This document shows positions 36,838 to 46,607 of a stretch of DNA of 64,000 bases, in pieces (positions within the stretch are counted from its first letter, which is position 1; the number at the start of each line of letters is the position of its first letter). The notes beneath the pieces were generated by a model. It searched no databases. It was given only the letters and a program-made list of their open reading frames with translations, and was not told where the DNA came from. The position numbers were made by a program, and so were the translations under genes. Origin of the DNA: an uncultured Chloroflexota bacterium (GTDB lineage: Bacteria; Chloroflexota; Anaerolineae; UBA4142; SHND01); NCBI GenBank assembly GCA_937870825.1, contig CALMZO010000151.1, forward strand, positions 1 to 64,000, read 5' to 3'.

Positions 36838-37706
36838 ACGCGCCGAAAATTTCCATCATCACGGCGTGCTACAATCACGCATCGTTTTTGCGCGAGACAA
36901 TTCAATCGGTGTTGGGACAAAACTATCCCAACCTCGAATACATCATCATGGACGGCGGCTCAAGTGACGGCAGCGTGGAAATCATTCGCGAATACGAAAG
37001 GCATCTCGCCTATTGGCAAAGTGAACGCGATGGTGGAATGTACAATGCAATTAACGCGGGAATGCGCCGCGCATCGGGTGAGATTTTGGCGTGGCTCAAC
37101 GCGGATGACTATTATTTACCGGGGACGCTGCATTTCGCCGCCGCGCAATTTCCTTCGACGGAAACCGGACTGCTTTTCGGCAACGCGTTTCATTTTGTGC
37201 AGGACCGCGCCGCTTCGTGGGGGAGCGATGTCGTCGGCGAACATGCGCGCAAAGATTTATTCAAGTACGATTACATCATTCAACCTGCGTCGTTCTGGAC
37301 ACGCGGCGTTTGGGAAAAAGTGGGCGAACTCGACGAATCGTATAAAATTGTAGCCGACTGGGAATGGTTCGCGCGCGCGAAACGCGCGGGCATTTCAATG
37401 CGCCCCGTCCCGCGTTACCTTGCGGGATATCGCATCGTGCCGACGAGCAAAACGCAAGCAGGCGGCGCGGCGCGAAATTTGGAATGCGCGCGTATTTTAC
37501 GCGAGAATGTGAATGACGAATACGCGAACATTTTTCTGCGCGTGGCAGAACAGCGCGACCTGATTTTGCCGCTCCGAAAATATCTGCGATGGTCTCATCT
37601 CACACGCTTGGAAAATTTTGTTTTCCGATTGACGTTTCCAAACATTTTTGCGCGTGTTCCCGTCACGGATGTGTGGGACATGATTGAAACGATTGGATAC
37701 TCGTGA
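36834..37706 (+). CDS. Glycosyltransferase family 2
   Basis: PKISIITACYNHASFLRETIQSVLGQNYPNLEYIIMDGGSSDGSVEIIREYERHLAYWQSERDGGMYNAINAGMRRASGEILAWLNADDYYLPGTL; GTG start. Confidence 0.94.
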   Translation: MNAPKISIITACYNHASFLRETIQSVLGQNYPNLEYIIMDGGSSDGSVEIIREYERHLAYWQSERDGGMYNAINAGMRRASGEILAWLNADDYYLPGTLHFAAAQFPSTETGLLFGNAFHFVQDRAASWGSDVVGEHARKDLFKYDYIIQPASFWTRGVWEKVGELDESYKIVADWEWFARAKRAGISMRPVPRYLAGYRIVPTSKTQAGGAARNLECARILRENVNDEYANIFLRVAEQRDLILPLRKYLRWSHLTRLENFVFRLTFPNIFARVPVTDVWDMIETIGYS

Positions 37707-38848
37707 TGCCGGACGCATTGCCTCTCGTCACGATTGTTACGCCGTCCTTTAATCAGGCGGCGTTCTTGCGCGAAACGATTGAATCGGTGCTGGCGCAAGA
37801 TTACCCGCGCGTCGAATATCTTGTGATGGACGGCGGTTCGACGGACGGCAGCGTCGAAATCATTCGCGCGTACGCGTCGCGTTTGACGTACTGGCAAAGC
37901 GAACGCGATGCAGGTCAGGCGGATGCGATTAACAAAGGATGGCAGCGCGGACGCGGCGAAATTGTTTCCTATCTTAATTCCGACGACACGTTGCATCCCG
38001 CCGCGGTGCGGTTGAGTGTGGAAGCATTGTCGAAAAATCCGGACGCCGGTTTTTCCTACGGCGCGTGCGCGTGGATGGATGAACACAGCAAGCGCACGGG
38101 TGTGATTGAGGCAAAGAATTTTACGCTTGCAGATTTATTGTTGCAGAATCGTTTCGCGCAGCCGGGTGTGTTTGTGCGCCGCGCCGCGCTGGAACGCGTC
38201 GGGATGCTGGATGTTTCGATGCATTATTTGATGGACTATGATTTGTGGCTGCGGCTCGCACTCTATTATCCCGCCGCGCGCGTTCCCGAAATCATCGCGA
38301 ATTTTCGTTTGCATGACGACAGCAAAACGGCATCCCGCTACAAATTTTTTCTCGACGACAATTTGCGGTTGCTCGATAAAGCATTTGCCGACCCCGCCTT
38401 CCCGTTGGAATTGAAACCGATGCGAACACGCGCCGAGAATTACGCGTTCGTTTTGACCGCGCTGCATTGTTACAGTTTGGGCCGGCGCGAGGACGGGCGC
38501 GAACTCATGACGCGTTTTTTTGAAACACAGTCCGAGCCGCTCGCATATCCGCAAGACCTTGTCGCGCTGTTTGCGAATCATCTCGTTCACATCGCGCCGC
38601 TGCGCCAAACGCGAAACGATTCGAGTCAGGAATGGCTCGATGCGATTCTGAATGATTTGCCCGCGCCGGCGCAGTCGATGCGCGCGCTGCGTTCCCAAAT
38701 TCTCGCGCAGGCGAATCTCAGCTGGGGCTTTGCCGCGCACAAGCAAGGCAATCGTTCGAACGCGCGCAAATTCATGCTGCGCGCGCTGCAATATCATCCC
38801 GCGCACGCGCGCAATCGCGGCGTGTGGTCCGTGCTTGTAAAAGCGTAA
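37706..38848 (+). CDS. Glycosyltransferase family 2
   Basis: LPLVTIVTPSFNQAAFLRETIESVLAQDYPRVEYLVMDGGSTDGSVEIIRAYASRLTYWQSERDAGQADAINKGWQRGRGEIVSYLNSDDTLHPAAV. Confidence 0.94.
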   Translation: MPDALPLVTIVTPSFNQAAFLRETIESVLAQDYPRVEYLVMDGGSTDGSVEIIRAYASRLTYWQSERDAGQADAINKGWQRGRGEIVSYLNSDDTLHPAAVRLSVEALSKNPDAGFSYGACAWMDEHSKRTGVIEAKNFTLADLLLQNRFAQPGVFVRRAALERVGMLDVSMHYLMDYDLWLRLALYYPAARVPEIIANFRLHDDSKTASRYKFFLDDNLRLLDKAFADPAFPLELKPMRTRAENYAFVLTALHCYSLGRREDGRELMTRFFETQSEPLAYPQDLVALFANHLVHIAPLRQTRNDSSQEWLDAILNDLPAPAQSMRALRSQILAQANLSWGFAAHKQGNRSNARKFMLRALQYHPAHARNRGVWSVLVKA

Positions 38849-38857
38849 AAAAAATTT

Positions 38858-39814
38858 ATGCTGCAGCTTTCTGTAATCATCCCCACTTTCAATCGGCGCG
38901 AAATGTTGTTTCGCTGTCTGGACCATCTGGAAAAGCAGACGATGCCGCGCGACACGTATGAAATTCTTGTGATTGACGACCACTCGCCTGACGACACGCC
39001 GCAAAAAATGGCAGAGCGCGTACAGGCATTGGGCGGAGACCTGCTCCGCTTTTTTCGTCAAGAAAAAAATGGCGGACCGTCTGCCGCGCGCAATCGGGGG
39101 ATTCGCGAAGCGCGCGGCGAATGGCTTTTGTTTCTTGATGATGACATACTGGTCGCGCCGAACACCCTCGAACTGCATTTGAACGCGCACCGCGAACAGC
39201 CCGGCGAGAACGTGGCAGTGTTGGGCATCACGCGTGTGGCGCCCGGCACGCCAATTACGCCGCTCATGCGCTATATGCTCGAATCGGGCAAATCGCCGTT
39301 GATTGATAGCAGCAGGATTCAAGACCCGAACAATGTGCCATTCGGATTTTTTCAAACGAATACATCGGTGGCGCGGAATTTTTTGTTGGCGCACGGATTT
39401 TTTGATGAAGAGCTGCGGTTTGCGTACGGCGAAGATACGGAACTCGCGTACCGCCTGCAAAAACACGGCTTGCGAATCGTGTTTCGCAAAAATATCGTGG
39501 TGGACCATTACGGCATCCTTTCGTACCATTACGCGCGCCGCCGCGCACACATTGCCGGCAAAGTTGCGGTGTTGACGCATCGCAAACATCCCGAATGGCT
39601 TGACATCGGCTTTTTGAATTACGGCGCGAAATCGCGGCTCGCCATTCAAGGCAAACGCTTTCTCGCGGAACAGGTCCTCGACCCGCTCTTGCTGACCGCC
39701 GATGCGAGGCAGTGGGATTTGCCCGTATTGGGACGCGCGTGCGGTTTTTGTTTGAGCATGCACCAATTGAGCAGTATGTTGGACACTGCGAAAGCGGAAC
39801 ATCTGTTGGCGTAG
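38858..39814 (+). CDS. Glycosyltransferase family 2
   Basis: MLQLSVIIPTFNRREMLFRCLDHLEKQTMPRDTYEILVIDDHSPDDTPQKM...GEWLLFLDDDILVAPNTLELH. Confidence 0.94.
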   Translation: MLQLSVIIPTFNRREMLFRCLDHLEKQTMPRDTYEILVIDDHSPDDTPQKMAERVQALGGDLLRFFRQEKNGGPSAARNRGIREARGEWLLFLDDDILVAPNTLELHLNAHREQPGENVAVLGITRVAPGTPITPLMRYMLESGKSPLIDSSRIQDPNNVPFGFFQTNTSVARNFLLAHGFFDEELRFAYGEDTELAYRLQKHGLRIVFRKNIVVDHYGILSYHYARRRAHIAGKVAVLTHRKHPEWLDIGFLNYGAKSRLAIQGKRFLAEQVLDPLLLTADARQWDLPVLGRACGFCLSMHQLSSMLDTAKAEHLLA

Positions 39815-39820
39815 GCGCGC

Positions 39821-41191
39821 ATGTCGTTACAACGCGTCTTGCTTGCGGTACATCACTATCCTCCGCGTCGCGTTGGCGGCGCGGAACTTTTGACGCAGCG
39901 GTTGGCGCGCTGGTTGACGCGGCATGGTGTACAAGTCCGCGTGGTCTGTGTGGAAAATGTGGAACGCGGCAGTGCAACAAAAATTCACGCGCGGGACGAA
40001 ATGGATGGCGCGGTACAAGTGCAACGCCTTGACGTTACGTTTGCGCCCGAACAACGCTTGCCGTTGTGGTTCGATGAACCCGCGCTGCGTGAGCAATTCG
40101 CGTTGTTGTGCGCGGATTGGCGTCCCGACATCGTTCATCTCGTCAGCGGCTATTTGATGGGGACAGCTCCTCTCGACGCGGCGCGGTCTCACAACATTGC
40201 ATCCGTCGTCACCCTCACCGATTTTTGGTTTCTGTGTCCTACGATTCAACTCTTGCGCGGCGACGGTTCCTTGTGCGCTGGACCCGAAGCGCTCGAATGC
40301 GCGCGCTGTTTGTACGATGAGCGCCGCGTTTTTCGAACGATTGACCGGCGCGCGCCGAACGTGATGCGCGCGTTTTGGAAAACGGCGAACGCGCAAACAT
40401 GGCTCGGCGCGTCGTTGGGCTTGCCGCCGATATTGCATTCACTGCACGCGCGCCGCGACACCTTGATTCACGCGTTGAATCAAGCGGACGCCATTATTTC
40501 GCTTACGCGTTTCCTCGCCGATTTGCATATTGCGAACGGCGTCACGCGCGAAAAATTTTTTATCAAGCCGGATTGCATCGAGCCAACCGATTTTGACGCG
40601 GTAGAGTTTCGTCCGCCGCGCACGGATGAAATTCATTTTGGCTATCTCGGACAGATTACGCCCATCAAAGGTGTGGATGTTTTGTTGCGCGCATTTCTTG
40701 AGGTTGAGAAAAAGACAAACAAGCCGATTCGTTTGCACGTGTATGGCAACACGAATGCCGAGCCGTCCTATGCGCGCGCATTGCAGCACATTGCCGGAGA
40801 CGCGTCGAACATTACCTTTCACGGCGCGTATGAGCATCGCCGCGCGCTCGCGTTAATGAACGAGATGAGTGTGATTGTTGTGCCGTCACTCTGGTACGAA
40901 AATTCGCCGCGCGTGATTTTTGAGGCGTTCGCGGCAAAACGTCCGGTGATTGGCACGCGCGTTGGCGGGATTGCGGAAGTGGTCCGGGACAAGGAAAACG
41001 GATTGTTGTTTGAGCGCGACAGTGTGCAGGATTTGGCGCGCGTGATGCTGCGCATCGTTCAGGAACCCGCGTTGTTACAAGACCTCGCGCAAAATATTCC
41101 CGCGCCGCGTACGTTGGACGAAGACATGCGCGATGTGCTACGCGTGTACGAAACTGTCATGCCGCGCGCCGCCGTAGAAACCCCTCGATGA
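39821..41191 (+). CDS. Glycosyltransferase family 4
   Basis: LAVHHYPPRRVGGAELLTQRLARWLTRHGVQVRVVCV...IHFGYLGQITPIKGVDVLLRAFLEVE...VVPSLWYENSPRVIFEAFAAKRPVIGTRVGGIAEVVRDKENGLLFE. Confidence 0.94.
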   Translation: MSLQRVLLAVHHYPPRRVGGAELLTQRLARWLTRHGVQVRVVCVENVERGSATKIHARDEMDGAVQVQRLDVTFAPEQRLPLWFDEPALREQFALLCADWRPDIVHLVSGYLMGTAPLDAARSHNIASVVTLTDFWFLCPTIQLLRGDGSLCAGPEALECARCLYDERRVFRTIDRRAPNVMRAFWKTANAQTWLGASLGLPPILHSLHARRDTLIHALNQADAIISLTRFLADLHIANGVTREKFFIKPDCIEPTDFDAVEFRPPRTDEIHFGYLGQITPIKGVDVLLRAFLEVEKKTNKPIRLHVYGNTNAEPSYARALQHIAGDASNITFHGAYEHRRALALMNEMSVIVVPSLWYENSPRVIFEAFAAKRPVIGTRVGGIAEVVRDKENGLLFERDSVQDLARVMLRIVQEPALLQDLAQNIPAPRTLDEDMRDVLRVYETVMPRAAVETPR

Positions 41192-42090
41192 ATCCCTCAA
41201 TCTATATTTTGGTCCTTACATTCAATCACTGGCAGGATACGCGTGCGTGTCTTGAATCGGTGTATGCGAGCGATGCTGCTAATGCGCGCGTCGTCATCAT
41301 TGACAACGGTTCCGCTGACGAAACACTCGATGCGCTGCCGCGCGAATTTCCGCGCGCGCTTCTCATCCAAAATCCGGCGAATCTCGGCTATGCGGAAGGC
41401 AACAATGTTGGACTGCGTTTTGCATTGGAGCAGGGCGCCGAGTTTGCTGTCGTGCTGAACAACGATGTCACCGTCGCGCGGGATTGGCTCGCGCCGTTGG
41501 TGAACGCGGCAAGGCAAGAACCGCGCGGCGCGCTGTTTGGTCCGCTGGTATTTCATGCGAACGAACCGAACGTGATTCAATCGGCGGGAGGAATTTTGCC
41601 GCGCGATTGGCACGCGTATCATCGCGGCGCGAATGAAACGGACGCGGGACAGTTCGCTCAAATCGAGGCGGTGGATTGGTTGACGGGCTGTGCTGTGATG
41701 GCGCGTTGTGAGGCGTTGCGCGAATTTGGTTTGCTCGATGCGGCGTTTTACATGTACGGCGAAGATGTGGATTGGTGTGTGCGCGCGGCGCGCGCGGGGT
41801 ACGGCGTTTTTTGTGTCCCGCCCTCGCGTGTGTGGCACAAGGGCGTTCAGCGAGAGTATTCGCCTTCGCCGTACATCACGTATTACAGCGCGCGCAATGA
41901 ATTGCAGTTAATTCGAAAACATCGCGGCGGAGCCACCATACTACTGCGCGCATTCCTTCGCCATACGGGCACGGTGACAAGTTGGAGCGTACGGCCGCGT
42001 TGGCGGCATCAGCGGGCGCAGCGCGATGCGTTGGCGCGCGCGCTGCGCGATTTTTTGCGCGGCGTGTCCGGTCAAATTTCCTTTGTGTAA
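41188..42090 (+). CDS. Glycosyltransferase family 2 (rhamnosyltransferase-like)
   Basis: IYILVLTFNHWQDTRACLESVYASDAANARVVIIDNGSADETLDAL...LNNDVTVARDWLAPLV...MYGEDVDWCVRAARAGY. Confidence 0.93.
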   Translation: MNPSIYILVLTFNHWQDTRACLESVYASDAANARVVIIDNGSADETLDALPREFPRALLIQNPANLGYAEGNNVGLRFALEQGAEFAVVLNNDVTVARDWLAPLVNAARQEPRGALFGPLVFHANEPNVIQSAGGILPRDWHAYHRGANETDAGQFAQIEAVDWLTGCAVMARCEALREFGLLDAAFYMYGEDVDWCVRAARAGYGVFCVPPSRVWHKGVQREYSPSPYITYYSARNELQLIRKHRGGATILLRAFLRHTGTVTSWSVRPRWRHQRAQRDALARALRDFLRGVSGQISFV

Positions 42091-42096
42091 ATTTCT

Positions 42097-43287
42097 GTGA
42101 ACGTTCTTTACCTCGCCAGTTGGTTCCCCTACCCGCCCGACAACGGCTCACGTCAACGGACGTTTTATCTGCTGCGTGAACTCGCGCGCAAGCATCGCGT
42201 CACATTGTTTGCGCTGTACGATTCTGACCAAAATCCTGCGGACGCCGAGTTTTTGAAACCGATGTGCGCGCGTGTGATGACCCGGCCACGGCGCGTTTTT
42301 CGACCCACGCGTCTGCGCGCCATCCCGGCATTTTTTTCCGCGCGCCCGCGTTCGATTGTGGACACGTATGATGCGGAATTGGCGACGCGGCTTGCGCGCG
42401 AAACTCAAAACGAAACGTTCGATGTCATTCTGGCGGGGCAGCTCAGTCTGGCGGTGTATGCGGCAGCATTGAACCATCGCGCGAAAATTTTTGATGAGGT
42501 CGAAGTCGGGTTGTATGTGGACAAGTATGTGCAAAGTTTTGGGCTGACGCGGTGGCGGAACGCGTTAACATGGCAAAAGCTGGCGCGGTATTTGAAGCAA
42601 TTGACCGCGCGCTTTGATGAATTGACAGTTGTTTCGGCAATGGAGCGCGACCATTTGAACACGTTGGGAATTGAAGCGAAACGCCTTTCGATTGTGCCGA
42701 ATGGTGTGGAGTGCGCGTACGAGACTACGGAACCTGTCGCGCCGAAACCCTTCACTTTGGTTTACAACGGGGCACTGACCTATTCTGCAAATCTTGACGC
42801 GATGCGTTATTTTGTGCGCGACATTTTGCCGCAAATTCGCGCAGTAGAACCGCGCGCGCGCCTTGAAATCACCGGGCGCGCGCCCCAAGTTGCCCAAAAT
42901 GAATTATCCGACGATAATGCCGTGTCGTTCACGGGCTATGTCGCCGATGTACGCCCTGTGGTGCGCGCCGCGGCCGTTTGTGTTGTGCCGTTGCGGCAGG
43001 GCGGCGGCACGCGCTTGAAAATTCTGGAGGCGATGGCGCTCGGCACGCCGGTGGTTTCGACGGCAAAGGGCATTGAAGGTTTGAACGTCCGCGACGGCGA
43101 ACATTTGCTCGTCGCGAATACGCCGGACGAGTTTGCGCGCGCTACCTTTTTGCTTTTGCAGGATGATGAATTGCGAATGCGCTTGAGCGCGAATGCGCGT
43201 GTCCGGGTCTGTGCCGAGTACGATTGGCGCGTGATTGGCGAAATGATGGAACGCGTTTTACGGCGCGCGGTGGAGGATTCAAAATGA
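42097..43287 (+). CDS. Glycosyltransferase family 4
   Basis: MNVLYLASWFPYPPDNGSRQRTFYLLRELARKHRVTLFALYD...VVPLRQGGGTRLKILEAMALGTPVVSTAKGIEGLNVRDGEHLLVANTPDEFA; GTG start. Confidence 0.93.
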   Translation: MNVLYLASWFPYPPDNGSRQRTFYLLRELARKHRVTLFALYDSDQNPADAEFLKPMCARVMTRPRRVFRPTRLRAIPAFFSARPRSIVDTYDAELATRLARETQNETFDVILAGQLSLAVYAAALNHRAKIFDEVEVGLYVDKYVQSFGLTRWRNALTWQKLARYLKQLTARFDELTVVSAMERDHLNTLGIEAKRLSIVPNGVECAYETTEPVAPKPFTLVYNGALTYSANLDAMRYFVRDILPQIRAVEPRARLEITGRAPQVAQNELSDDNAVSFTGYVADVRPVVRAAAVCVVPLRQGGGTRLKILEAMALGTPVVSTAKGIEGLNVRDGEHLLVANTPDEFARATFLLLQDDELRMRLSANARVRVCAEYDWRVIGEMMERVLRRAVEDSK

Positions 43288-44741
43288 TTGGTGAAACATT
43301 GCGACGGGTTGGCATAGACACTACCCCACTTTATCAATTCCAGTGGACGAAATGGATTTTGATTCTCGTCGCGCTCGGCGTCGCCGCGTATATCGGCTGG
43401 AACGCGCCGCGCACTTTTGTGCTGGGGCGAAACGGGTTCGAGTGGTTTCTCGTGCTGCTGCTGTTTGTAATTGCGATGGTCTTGGTTTTTGCGCGTCTTG
43501 AACTCGGAATCTTGGCCATTGTCATCACTTCGTTTTTTGTTCGCTTTACTCTGCCTACCGGCTCCAATACGCAAGTTCCCGCGAGCTTGCTGGTTTCCGG
43601 TTTTGTGGTGGGCGCCTGGCTGTTGTCAATGTTCTTGAAGCGGCAGGTGCGGCTCATGCCTGCCGGCTATGTGATGCCAGCGCTGATTTTCATGCTTATC
43701 AGCTTGTTGTCTGTGCCTTATAGTTGGTTATTGCTGCGCCCGGACCTGTTTGGACACGGCGGCGTAGGACGTTCAGGGTTGGGATTTTCTTTTGTTCAGA
43801 TCGGCGGTGTAACGCTGATGATTTTGCTGCCGTTGGTGATGTTGATGGCGGCAAATGTGCTCAAGAGTGAAAAATGGTTTCACGTCCTTTTTGGAATTGT
43901 GATCGCGGTTGCGATTCCCGAACTCTTGATGCGGTTGGGCATTGCCAGCTTCAATTTTGCGGGGCTCGCCCTGCGGACGGGTGCGTCGTATGCTTTGTGG
44001 GTGGTCGCGATGTGTGTGGGACAGGCGTTTTTTAATTCATCGCTCAAAATTTGGCAGCGCGTGCCGCTGCTTGCGCTCAGCGCGATTTGGATTTATTACG
44101 GCGCCGAGTTGGGCGGAACGTGGTTTTCGGGGTGGATGCCCGCCGCCGTCGCGCTCATGTTTCTGGCATTCTTTCGCTCGCGCAAATTGTTTTTTCTATT
44201 GCTTTTTGTCGGACTGGCGATTTTCTCGCTGCGCATCGAGTACTATATTGCTCATATTTGGGACGACGCGATCCGGATGGACTCGAACCGCTTCGAGATT
44301 TGGCAAGTCATTATTTTTGACCTGACGCTGACTAAAACAAATTTTCTCTTTGGCGCGGGTCCCGCCGGGTATCTTCCGTTTTATGAACGGTACTATCCCG
44401 GCAATGCGTGGGTCTCGCACAACAATTATGTAGATATTTTTGCCGAAGTCGGACTCGTAGGGTTTAGCGTCTTTCTCTGGATGCTGTTTTCGATTTTCAA
44501 GACGGGCTTTGGACAGCGCAATGAAATGCCAACACCATTTTTGAAAGCGTTCAATTACAGCGTCCTTGCCGGTTTTGTCGGCACGCTCTTTGCAATGGGG
44601 CTCGGTGATTGGCATATTCCCTTTGTGTACAACATCGGTATTCCGGGTTTTGATTTTGCGGTCTATGGCTGGTTGCTGACCGGCGCGATGCTGGCGCTGC
44701 AATCTCTCAAACGCACTCCAACGGATGCACCACAATCTTGA
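43284..44741 (+). CDS. O-antigen ligase/polymerase-like (Wzy/WaaL) membrane protein
   Basis: Polytopic; LTKTNFLFGAGPAGYLPFYERYYPGNAWVSHNNYVDIFAEVGLVGFSVFLWMLFSIF. Start ATG 43284. Confidence 0.85.
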   Translation: MIGETLRRVGIDTTPLYQFQWTKWILILVALGVAAYIGWNAPRTFVLGRNGFEWFLVLLLFVIAMVLVFARLELGILAIVITSFFVRFTLPTGSNTQVPASLLVSGFVVGAWLLSMFLKRQVRLMPAGYVMPALIFMLISLLSVPYSWLLLRPDLFGHGGVGRSGLGFSFVQIGGVTLMILLPLVMLMAANVLKSEKWFHVLFGIVIAVAIPELLMRLGIASFNFAGLALRTGASYALWVVAMCVGQAFFNSSLKIWQRVPLLALSAIWIYYGAELGGTWFSGWMPAAVALMFLAFFRSRKLFFLLLFVGLAIFSLRIEYYIAHIWDDAIRMDSNRFEIWQVIIFDLTLTKTNFLFGAGPAGYLPFYERYYPGNAWVSHNNYVDIFAEVGLVGFSVFLWMLFSIFKTGFGQRNEMPTPFLKAFNYSVLAGFVGTLFAMGLGDWHIPFVYNIGIPGFDFAVYGWLLTGAMLALQSLKRTPTDAPQS

Positions 44742-45666
44742 CGTTTTCCCCCGCGTGTCCATCGTGATTGTAAATTGGAATACGCGCGCGCTGCTCGGCG
44801 CGTGCCTCGATTCCGTCCGCGCAACACTGGGCAAGGTGTCCTATGAAATTATTGTTGTGGACAATGCTTCGACGGATGGTTCGCTCGAATGGCTGCGTGC
44901 AACACAACCCGATGTGGAATTGATTCCGAATCGCGAAAACGTGGGGTTCGCGCGCGCGAACAATCAAGCGCTCGAACGCTGTCGCGGCGAGTTCGCCCTG
45001 CTGCTCAACAGTGACGCGCAGCTGTTGGACAAAACGGTTGGACGATTGCTCGAGGTGATGGAACACGATGCGCGCGTGGCTGCCGCCGCGCCCAAGCTGC
45101 TCAACGCCGATGGTTCGTTTCAGGCCGGACCGAATGATGATTTGACCTTGAGCGGTGAAACATTGCTTGCGCTCGGCTTGGCGCGTTATTTTCGACAGGG
45201 ACACTTTCCCGGCTATGGCGAGTCTGCCGCAAGCGGCGCCTACGCGTGGGTGGGTGGAACATGCTTGCTGCTGCGGCGCGCAGCATGGGAACACATCGGC
45301 TTGCTCGACACAAACTATTTCATGTACACCGAAGAAGCAGACTGGTGCTGGCGCGCGCGTCAAGCGGGCTGGACCATTTGGTATGAACCCGGCGCACGCG
45401 CGCTGCATCTCGGCGGTGGCAGCAGCCGCAACGCGCCCGCCCAGATGCGCGCCGCATTGTACAAAAGCAAGCTGGTTTTTTTTAACAAGCATCGCCCGCG
45501 CTGGCAAGCCCAAACCTTACGCGCCGTGTTCATGCTCACATCCTTTGTCAAAATCGTCGCGTACAATCTCGCCGCGCGTTTGCATCGAATGCGCGCGCCG
45601 CTGCTGCGTGAACGCGCGTCGAGTTTTCGATTGGTGTTGGACGCCGTGCGAACGATTGGTGCATGA
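44725..45666 (+). CDS. Glycosyltransferase family 2 (rhamnosyltransferase-like)
   Basis: VSIVIVNWNTRALLGACLDSVRATLGKVSYEIIVVDNASTDGSLEWL...LLLNSDAQLLDKTVGRLLEVM...MYTEEADWCWRARQAGW. Confidence 0.94.
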   Translation: MHHNLDVFPRVSIVIVNWNTRALLGACLDSVRATLGKVSYEIIVVDNASTDGSLEWLRATQPDVELIPNRENVGFARANNQALERCRGEFALLLNSDAQLLDKTVGRLLEVMEHDARVAAAAPKLLNADGSFQAGPNDDLTLSGETLLALGLARYFRQGHFPGYGESAASGAYAWVGGTCLLLRRAAWEHIGLLDTNYFMYTEEADWCWRARQAGWTIWYEPGARALHLGGGSSRNAPAQMRAALYKSKLVFFNKHRPRWQAQTLRAVFMLTSFVKIVAYNLAARLHRMRAPLLRERASSFRLVLDAVRTIGA

Positions 45667-46607
45667 ACAACGCGGTGGATGTTTCTGTATTGATTGTGAA
45701 TTGGAATGCGCGCGAGTTTTTGCGCCCATGTCTCGCTTCCTTGCAAATGCAAGGCGCGCCGCATAACGTTATCCTCGTGGACAATGCCTCGACAGATGGC
45801 AGCGTCGAAAGCGTACGCGCGAATTTTCCGAACGTGAATCTGATTGCCAGTGAAAAAAATTTGGGTTTTGCCGCGGGCAACAATCGCGCCGCGCAACATG
45901 CGCGCGGACGTTACTTGCTGCTGTTGAATCCCGACACCACTGTTCCGCCGGGCGCCCTTGCAAAGTTGGTTGCGTACGCCGACGCGCATCCGGAAATCGG
46001 CGCGCTGGGACCGCAGCTGCAGAATCCGGATGGCACGCCGCAGCGTTCGTGTTGGCGCGGTTTTCCCGGCTTGAGCATGGCGTTAACCGACGCGTTGTAT
46101 TTATGGAAACTGCCGTGGCTGCCGTTCGCGCAGCGGTCGGAATATCGCGCGGAAGAATTGCAGGCGCCGCGCCATGTGGACCATTTGCTCGGCGCGTGCA
46201 TGTTGATTCGCCGCGCAGCGTGGGAACAGGTGGGCGCGCTCGACGAAAATTATTTTTTGTTTCTTGAAGAGACCGATTGGTGTTTGCGCGCGCAGCGCGC
46301 GGGCTGGCAGATTGTTTATTTTCCCGACACACACATTGTTCATTTCGGGCAGCAGAGTATGCGGCAAGCGCCGAGCAAAAATATCCCGCAGTTTTATGCC
46401 AGCTATCTGCGTTTTTACCGCGCACAACACGGTGATAAAACGCTGCGCGCGTTTTTGTTGAAAGGCATCATTGCAGTGGCGTGTCTCATTCGAATCGGCA
46501 TGTGGCGCGAGCGCGCGCGACGCGCGCGCGACGCGGCCGCGCGCGAAGTGGCGCGCGCGATGACCGTCGGGTATCGGCAGACCTTGAGTCAGTTGGGAAC
46601 GCTGTGA
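45663..46607 (+). CDS. Glycosyltransferase family 2 (rhamnosyltransferase-like)
   Basis: VSVLIVNWNAREFLRPCLASLQMQGAPHNVILVDNASTDGSVESV...LLLNPDTTVPPGALAKLV...FLEETDWCLRAQRAGW. Confidence 0.94.
   Translation: MNNAVDVSVLIVNWNAREFLRPCLASLQMQGAPHNVILVDNASTDGSVESVRANFPNVNLIASEKNLGFAAGNNRAAQHARGRYLLLLNPDTTVPPGALAKLVAYADAHPEIGALGPQLQNPDGTPQRSCWRGFPGLSMALTDALYLWKLPWLPFAQRSEYRAEELQAPRHVDHLLGACMLIRRAAWEQVGALDENYFLFLEETDWCLRAQRAGWQIVYFPDTHIVHFGQQSMRQAPSKNIPQFYASYLRFYRAQHGDKTLRAFLLKGIIAVACLIRIGMWRERARRARDAAAREVARAMTVGYRQTLSQLGTL

Noticed and set aside
38135-39802. 555-aa minus-strand ORF
   Set aside because: Antisense to two strong GT2 genes (37706-38848, 38858-39814); low-complexity Arg/His-rich translation typical of antisense frames in GC-rich, codon-biased DNA.
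46500-46560. Alternating CG tract (Z-DNA-like) at the end of a GT2 gene
   Set aside because: Explained by Arg/Ala-rich C-terminal helix (WRERARRARDAAAREVARAM) in GC-biased codons.
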